NCBI GenBank assembly: GCA_946481425.1
Contig: CAMLNT010000070.1
Span: 1-11,428 of the forward strand
From: an uncultured Brevundimonas sp.
GTDB taxonomy: Bacteria; Pseudomonadota; Alphaproteobacteria; Caulobacterales; Caulobacteraceae
Direction: 5' to 3'
Length of the DNA stretch: 11,428 nucleotides
Below, one piece after another: positions 5,981 to 11,428 of the stretch. Both the position numbers and the translations under genes were made by a program. Below the pieces are notes generated by a model, which was not told where the DNA came from, did no database searches, and saw only the letters and a list, made by a program, of their open reading frames with translations. The first letter of the stretch is position 1. Every line of letters starts with the position of its first letter.

Positions 5981-6037
5981 GCTCGTTCGCTCCTCCCCGC
6001 GAACCGTAGCACGCGCACATGAAGGGCCCGCAGGTCA

Positions 6038-6051
6038 ATGGCTTAGGCCAT
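6038..6051. promoter_or_regulatory. Inverted repeat in the transporter/hemolysin III divergent region
   Basis: ATGGC-TTAG-GCCAT has perfect 5-bp arms, 58 nt upstream of the transporter start. On the minus strand it is followed directly, overlapping by two bases, by TTGACC, a possible -35. It could be an operator for the transporter-fcs operon, but no matching -10 is evident at normal spacing and the repeat is short. Confidence 0.25.
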
Positions 6052-6174
6052 ACGTCTCCGGGCGTCGGTCGGCCGGGCTCGTCGAGATAGCACACGCACG
6101 GGCATGGTCATTCGCTTCGTCCCGTCCGGGTGCGGATGCTTGACCATTGCGGCGCAGGGCTCCAAGCCTGCGGC

Positions 6175-6840
6175 ATGACCTCCGCGACCCTCCCCGCCGC
6201 GAGCCCCGCCCAGCATTATCAGGACGCCCGCGCGCGTCTGGCCGACCTGATCGTCCATCTGACCGGCCTGGCGCTGGCCCTGGTGGGCGGGGGAATGCTG
6301 CTGGGTCTGGCCATCGGCTTTGGCCATGTCGGACGGCTGGCCGCCGCCGGCATCTACGCCGGAGGCCTCCTGACCATGCTGGCCCTGTCGACGGCCTACA
6401 ACTTCGCGCCGGCGCGCTACCAGCCGCTCCTGCGCCGCTTCGACCACGCCGGCATCTTCATCATGATCGCCGGGTCCTACACGCCATTCACGACCCAGCA
6501 TCTCACGGGCGCCTGGGCCTGGGGCATGACGGCGGCCGTGTGGGCCACCGCCATCTTCGGCGCCATGGCCAAGCTGCTCCTGCCGGGACTGGCCAAGGGC
6601 TTCTGGATCGCCGTCTATCTGGCGCTCGGCTGGCTCATGATCATCGCCATCCAGCCCCTCTGGGAGAGCCTCGGACTGGCGCCGCTGATCCTGATGGGCG
6701 TGGGCGGCCTGCTCTATTCCGTCGGCGTCGGATTCTATGCCCGCAAGACCATGCGCTTCCGCCGCGCGATCTGGCACGGGCACGTGGTCGCGGCGGCCGC
6801 GGTCCATTGGGTGGCCGTCCTGCTCGCCGTCATCGGCTGA
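6175..6840 (+). CDS. Hemolysin III / PAQR-family membrane protein
   Basis: The product (221 residues from the ATG at 6175) has seven hydrophobic segments filling residues 27-220 and the family signatures: ADLIVHLTG at the first helix (D24, H28), STAYNF then RRFDHAGIFIMIAGSYTPF (S72, D90, H91), and WHGHVVAAAAVHW at the end (H201, H203, H211). In PAQR proteins the conserved Ser, Asp and His residues line a zinc-containing site inside the helix bundle, and members are proposed to be hydrolases or membrane-stress factors. Hemolytic activity is mostly a historical label. An in-frame GTG at 6130 would add 15 residues; 6175 is preferred for fit to family length, though neither start has a strong ribosome binding site. 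It diverges from the transporter gene and is followed 58 nt later by queH on the same strand. Confidence 0.85.
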   Translation: MTSATLPAASPAQHYQDARARLADLIVHLTGLALALVGGGMLLGLAIGFGHVGRLAAAGIYAGGLLTMLALSTAYNFAPARYQPLLRRFDHAGIFIMIAGSYTPFTTQHLTGAWAWGMTAAVWATAIFGAMAKLLLPGLAKGFWIAVYLALGWLMIIAIQPLWESLGLAPLILMGVGGLLYSVGVGFYARKTMRFRRAIWHGHVVAAAAVHWVAVLLAVIG

Positions 6841-6862
6841 GGCCCGCCGCCGGCGAAGGGGT

Positions 6863-6887
6863 GAGACGCGCGCCGGTTTGTGCTAAG
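6863..6887 (+). promoter_or_regulatory. Candidate promoter of queH, possibly giving a leaderless mRNA
   Basis: GAGACGC (6863-6869) and GCTAAG (6882-6887) are separated by 12 nt. They partly match the Caulobacter pattern TTGACGS-N10-14-GCTANAWC. Transcription would start around 6893-6899, at or within a few bases of the queH ATG (6899), leaving no room for a Shine-Dalgarno sequence; none is seen. Only the GCTA core and five of seven -35 positions match. Confidence 0.35.
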
Positions 6888-6898
6888 CGCCCCGTCCC

Positions 6899-7585
6899 AT
6901 GACTGACGCCCCGAAATCCGAAGAGTTCGTCCGCCCCGTCCTCGTGCCGCCCGGGGGCGAGAAGAAGGTTCTGCTGCACTCGTGCTGCGCGCCCTGCTCG
7001 GGCGAGGTCATGGAGGCCATGCTGGCCTCGGGCGTCGACTACACGATCTTCTTCTACAATCCGAACATCCATCCGGAGAAGGAGTACCTGCTCCGCAAGG
7101 ACGAGAACGTCCGCTTCGCCGAGAAGCACGGCGTGCCCTTCATCGACGCGGACTACGACAAGGACAACTGGTTCGCCCGGGCCAAGGGCATGGAGTGGGA
7201 GCCCGAACGGGGCATCCGCTGCACCATGTGCTTCGACATGCGCTTCGAGCGCACGGCGCTCTACGCCCACGAGAATGGCTTTCCCGTGATGACCTCCAGC
7301 CTGGGCATCAGCCGCTGGAAGGACATGAACCAGATCAACGACTGCGGTCGCCGCGCGGTGAAGCCCTACGAAGGCCTGTCCTACTGGGACTACAACTGGC
7401 GCAAGGGCGGCGGATCGTCCCGGATGATCGAAATCTCCAAGCGTGAGGCCTTCTACCAGCAGGAATACTGCGGCTGCGTCTATTCGCTGCGCGATACCAA
7501 CCTGCACCGGCGACAAACCGGGCGGAAGTCGATCGAGCTCGGCGTGCAGTACTACAAGGCCGCCGACGACGCGGGCGAAGGCTAG
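6899..7585 (+). CDS. queH: Epoxyqueuosine reductase QueH
   Basis: The 228-residue protein is QueH (formerly DUF208), the non-cobalamin enzyme that reduces epoxyqueuosine to queuosine in the wobble position of tRNAs with GUN anticodons, in the cytoplasm. Family motifs are all present: [11 protein letters not shown] (25-35; C29, C30, C33), [15 protein letters not shown] (53-67), [11 protein letters not shown] (105-115; C108, C111), [11 protein letters not shown] (132-142) and EYCGCVYS (189-196; C191, C193). The cysteine pairs provide the ligands for the iron-sulfur and iron site known in this family. QueH replaces QueG, with which it shares no sequence; no other queuosine gene is in the window. 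The start at 6899 gives the usual length, with no Shine-Dalgarno in front but a close -10-like element. The stop shares CTAG with the converging kinase gene. Confidence 0.93.
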   Translation: MTDAPKSEEFVRPVLVPPGGEKKVLLHSCCAPCSGEVMEAMLASGVDYTIFFYNPNIHPEKEYLLRKDENVRFAEKHGVPFIDADYDKDNWFARAKGMEWEPERGIRCTMCFDMRFERTALYAHENGFPVMTSSLGISRWKDMNQINDCGRRAVKPYEGLSYWDYNWRKGGGSSRMIEISKREAFYQQEYCGCVYSLRDTNLHRRQTGRKSIELGVQYYKAADDAGEG

Positions 7586-9476
7586 GCGGGGACGCCCAGA
7601 CGGGCGCTCTGCGACCCGTCGGACAGAGCTTTGCCGAGCGCCTCCAGGCTGAGCGGCTTGCGCAGCGGCGTGAAACGAGCCGCCCGCGACAACCGTTCGT
7701 CGTCGGCGTTGCCGGTCATGAGCGCGACACGCGTCCCAGGACTGAGCTCGTTCAGCCGGACAAGGGTTTCCTCGCCGTTCAGACCGGGCATGGCGAAGTC
7801 GCACAAGGCGTAATCAGGCTTGCCGCAGCCGGCCTCGAGGGCCTCGATCACGGCGTTGCCGGACGCAAACTCCTCCACCAACGCTCCGACATCCCGGAGT
7901 TGTTCCGACAGCAGGGTCCGCACCGCCTCGTCGTCGTCGATCACGAACACCCGCCGTTCCGACAGCCATGAAAGGTCCGCCTGCACTGCCGAGGGGGCAG
8001 ACGCCGCTTCGCCCGTTGTCGCCGGCAGGATGAGTTCGATCGCCGTGCCTTCCCCGACGACGCTTTCGATCTGCATCGAGCCTCCGGACTGATGCACGAA
8101 GCCCGCGACCATCGACAGGCCCAGCCCGGTTCCCTTGCCGGCCACCTTGGTGGTGAAGAACGGTTCGGTGACACGGGCGACGACGTCATGCGGCATGCCG
8201 CAACCCGTGTCCGACACCCGGATGGCCAGCATCGGCTCATCGCTCGGGCCGCTGACCGCCCGCATCGACACCTTGATCTCCCCGCCCTCGGGCATGGCGT
8301 CGCGGGCATTGATGATGAGATTCATCAGCGCCAGCTCTAGCTGGCTGCGGTCAACGAAGAGGTTTATGCCGTCGTCCGGACGCGTCCAGGACAGGCTGAC
8401 CAGACCGCCGAGCGTATGGTTCACAAGGCCCGCCACGGAATCGATCAGGTCCGCCGGCTCGATGCTCACCGGGGTCAGGTCCTGCTGGCGCGCAAATGCC
8501 ATCATGCGGCGCACCAGCTCCGCACCGTGGGTGGCGGCATGCCGCATCTGGGCCACGATGCGCCCTTCCGACGGGCCCAGCTCCAGCCGGCGCTCGAGCA
8601 GGCTCAGGCCACTGAGGATGGCGGCCAACAGATTGTTGAAATCATGGGCCACTCCGCCCGTCAGCTGACCAAGGGCGTCCAGCTTGCCGACGTGGACCAG
8701 CTGGGCCTCGAGCGCCTTGCGGTCGGTGATGTCGAGAAGCGTGCCGGCCCACCGGCGCCGTCCGTCGCGGGCCCCGGTCGAGACGCGTTGATCGAGCAGG
8801 TGGCGGCGAGAGCCGTCGCGTCCGATCCACCGATATTCGATCGTGACGCTCTCCTCGTCCTCGCCGCAGGAACGGGCGAAGCGGGACCGGTCCTCCGGGT
8901 GGATCCAGTCGTGCCAGTCACTCTCCTCGGCGGCGGCTTCGGGCTCGCTCAGCAGGAAATGCGGCAGATCCCCGCCGACGAACTGACGCCTCAGGGGCTC
9001 GCCCGGGCCTTCGGACGCTTCGTAGATGGCGATTGGCAGCGAACGCAGGATCGTGGCCTGGCGCCGCTCGCTCTCCTCAAGCTGGCGCCGCATGTCGAAC
9101 AGATCGACGAAGACGCTGACCTTCGACTTCAGGACGATGGGGTCGACGGGTTTGAAGACATAGTCGACAGCGCCCATCTCGTAGCCGCGCATCAGATGCT
9201 CGGTTTCCTTGTTCACCGCCGACAGGAAGATGATCGGAATATGTGCGGTCTGGCGTCGCTCCCGCACCAGCGCCGCCGTCTCGTAGCCGTCGAGATCCGG
9301 CATGAAGACATCGAGCAGGATGACGGCGAACTCACCGCGCAGCAGTTCGCGCAGCGCGTGCCGGCCGGAGGAGCAGCACACGACCTCCGCCACCGGCGCC
9401 AGGACCTCGGACAGGGCGAGCAGATTCCGCTCGTCGTCGTCGACGAGAAGGATGCGCGCCCTTGTCCCGGCCTCGC

Positions 9477-9480
<4 letters not shown>
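7582..9480 (-). CDS. Hybrid histidine kinase, REC-PAS-HisKA-HATPase-REC
   Basis: The 632-residue cytoplasmic protein has no membrane segments. An N-terminal receiver domain (about residues 8-125) has acidic residues D14-D16, phosphoacceptor D57 in [13 protein letters not shown] and K110. A PAS-like sensor follows (about 140-255, ending [15 protein letters not shown]). The kinase core has H279 in [15 protein letters not shown] (NtrB-like dimerisation box), N391 in [21 protein letters not shown] (424-430) and [10 protein letters not shown] (448-457). The C-terminal receiver (about 510-620) has D515-D517, phosphoacceptor D561 and K608. Every phosphotransfer residue is intact. The frame is open 45 codons upstream of 9480, but the ATG there overlaps the upstream kinase's stop as ATGA and starts right before the receiver domain; lack of a good ribosome binding site fits coupling. 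The N-terminal receiver suggests it is itself switched by phosphotransfer, plausibly from the upstream kinase. Its stimulus and target are unknown. Confidence 0.88.

Positions 9481-11428
<1,948 letters not shown>

Noticed and set aside
4286..6022. Long plus-strand open frame (578 codons) opposite the MHS transporter
   Set aside because: The composition (Arg, Asp, Gln, His rich) is that of an antisense shadow of a membrane protein; the minus strand has all MFS motifs and a ribosome binding site.

Overview
The window is GC-rich, densely coded and free of tRNA, rRNA, CRISPR or recognisable insertion sequences. Base composition, a possible leaderless -10 element of GCTA type, NtrB-like hybrid kinases and the gene content point to a free-living alphaproteobacterium, most likely Caulobacterales (Caulobacter, Brevundimonas or Phenylobacterium type). 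This placement is inference; no marker gene settles it.

Left end (1-904): the first 16 codons of a minus-strand gene resembling glucose-6-phosphate dehydrogenase run off the edge. It is preceded by a perfect 12-bp palindrome with an AGCGCT core, like a LacI-family operator. Divergent from it lies the decayed remnant of a cation/proton antiporter: the original ribosome binding site, start and first membrane helix are fused, with frame changes, to the last helix. A small four-helix membrane protein of the Phage_holin_4_2 family follows on the minus strand, then a strong hairpin.

Secreted-protein block (905-2470): two minus-strand paralogues are built from a strictly periodic heptapeptide repeat (hydrophobic-x-hydrophobic triplets every seven residues) with five conserved cysteines each. 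They flank a plus-strand gene for an unrecognised, probably exported six-cysteine protein. The second paralogue also carries a Pro/Tyr-rich segment.

Hydroxycinnamate block (2568-5980, minus): an MHS-family MFS symporter with a large cysteine-containing periplasmic insertion is translationally coupled (ATGA overlap) to a feruloyl-CoA synthase. They look like an uptake-and-activation pair for ferulate-like lignin monomers. The hydratase/aldolase and vanillin dehydrogenase that would follow are not in the window.

Plus-strand pair (6175-7585): a hemolysin III/PAQR-family membrane protein, then the epoxyqueuosine reductase QueH, whose stop shares a CTAG with the converging kinase gene.

Right end (7582-11428, minus): two hybrid histidine kinases overlapping by ATGA. 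The upstream one (coiled coil-HisKA-HATPase-REC-REC) is cut by the window edge; the downstream one is REC-PAS-HisKA-HATPase-REC. Together they carry four receiver domains with intact phosphoacceptors, suggesting a multi-step phosphorelay whose input is not visible here.
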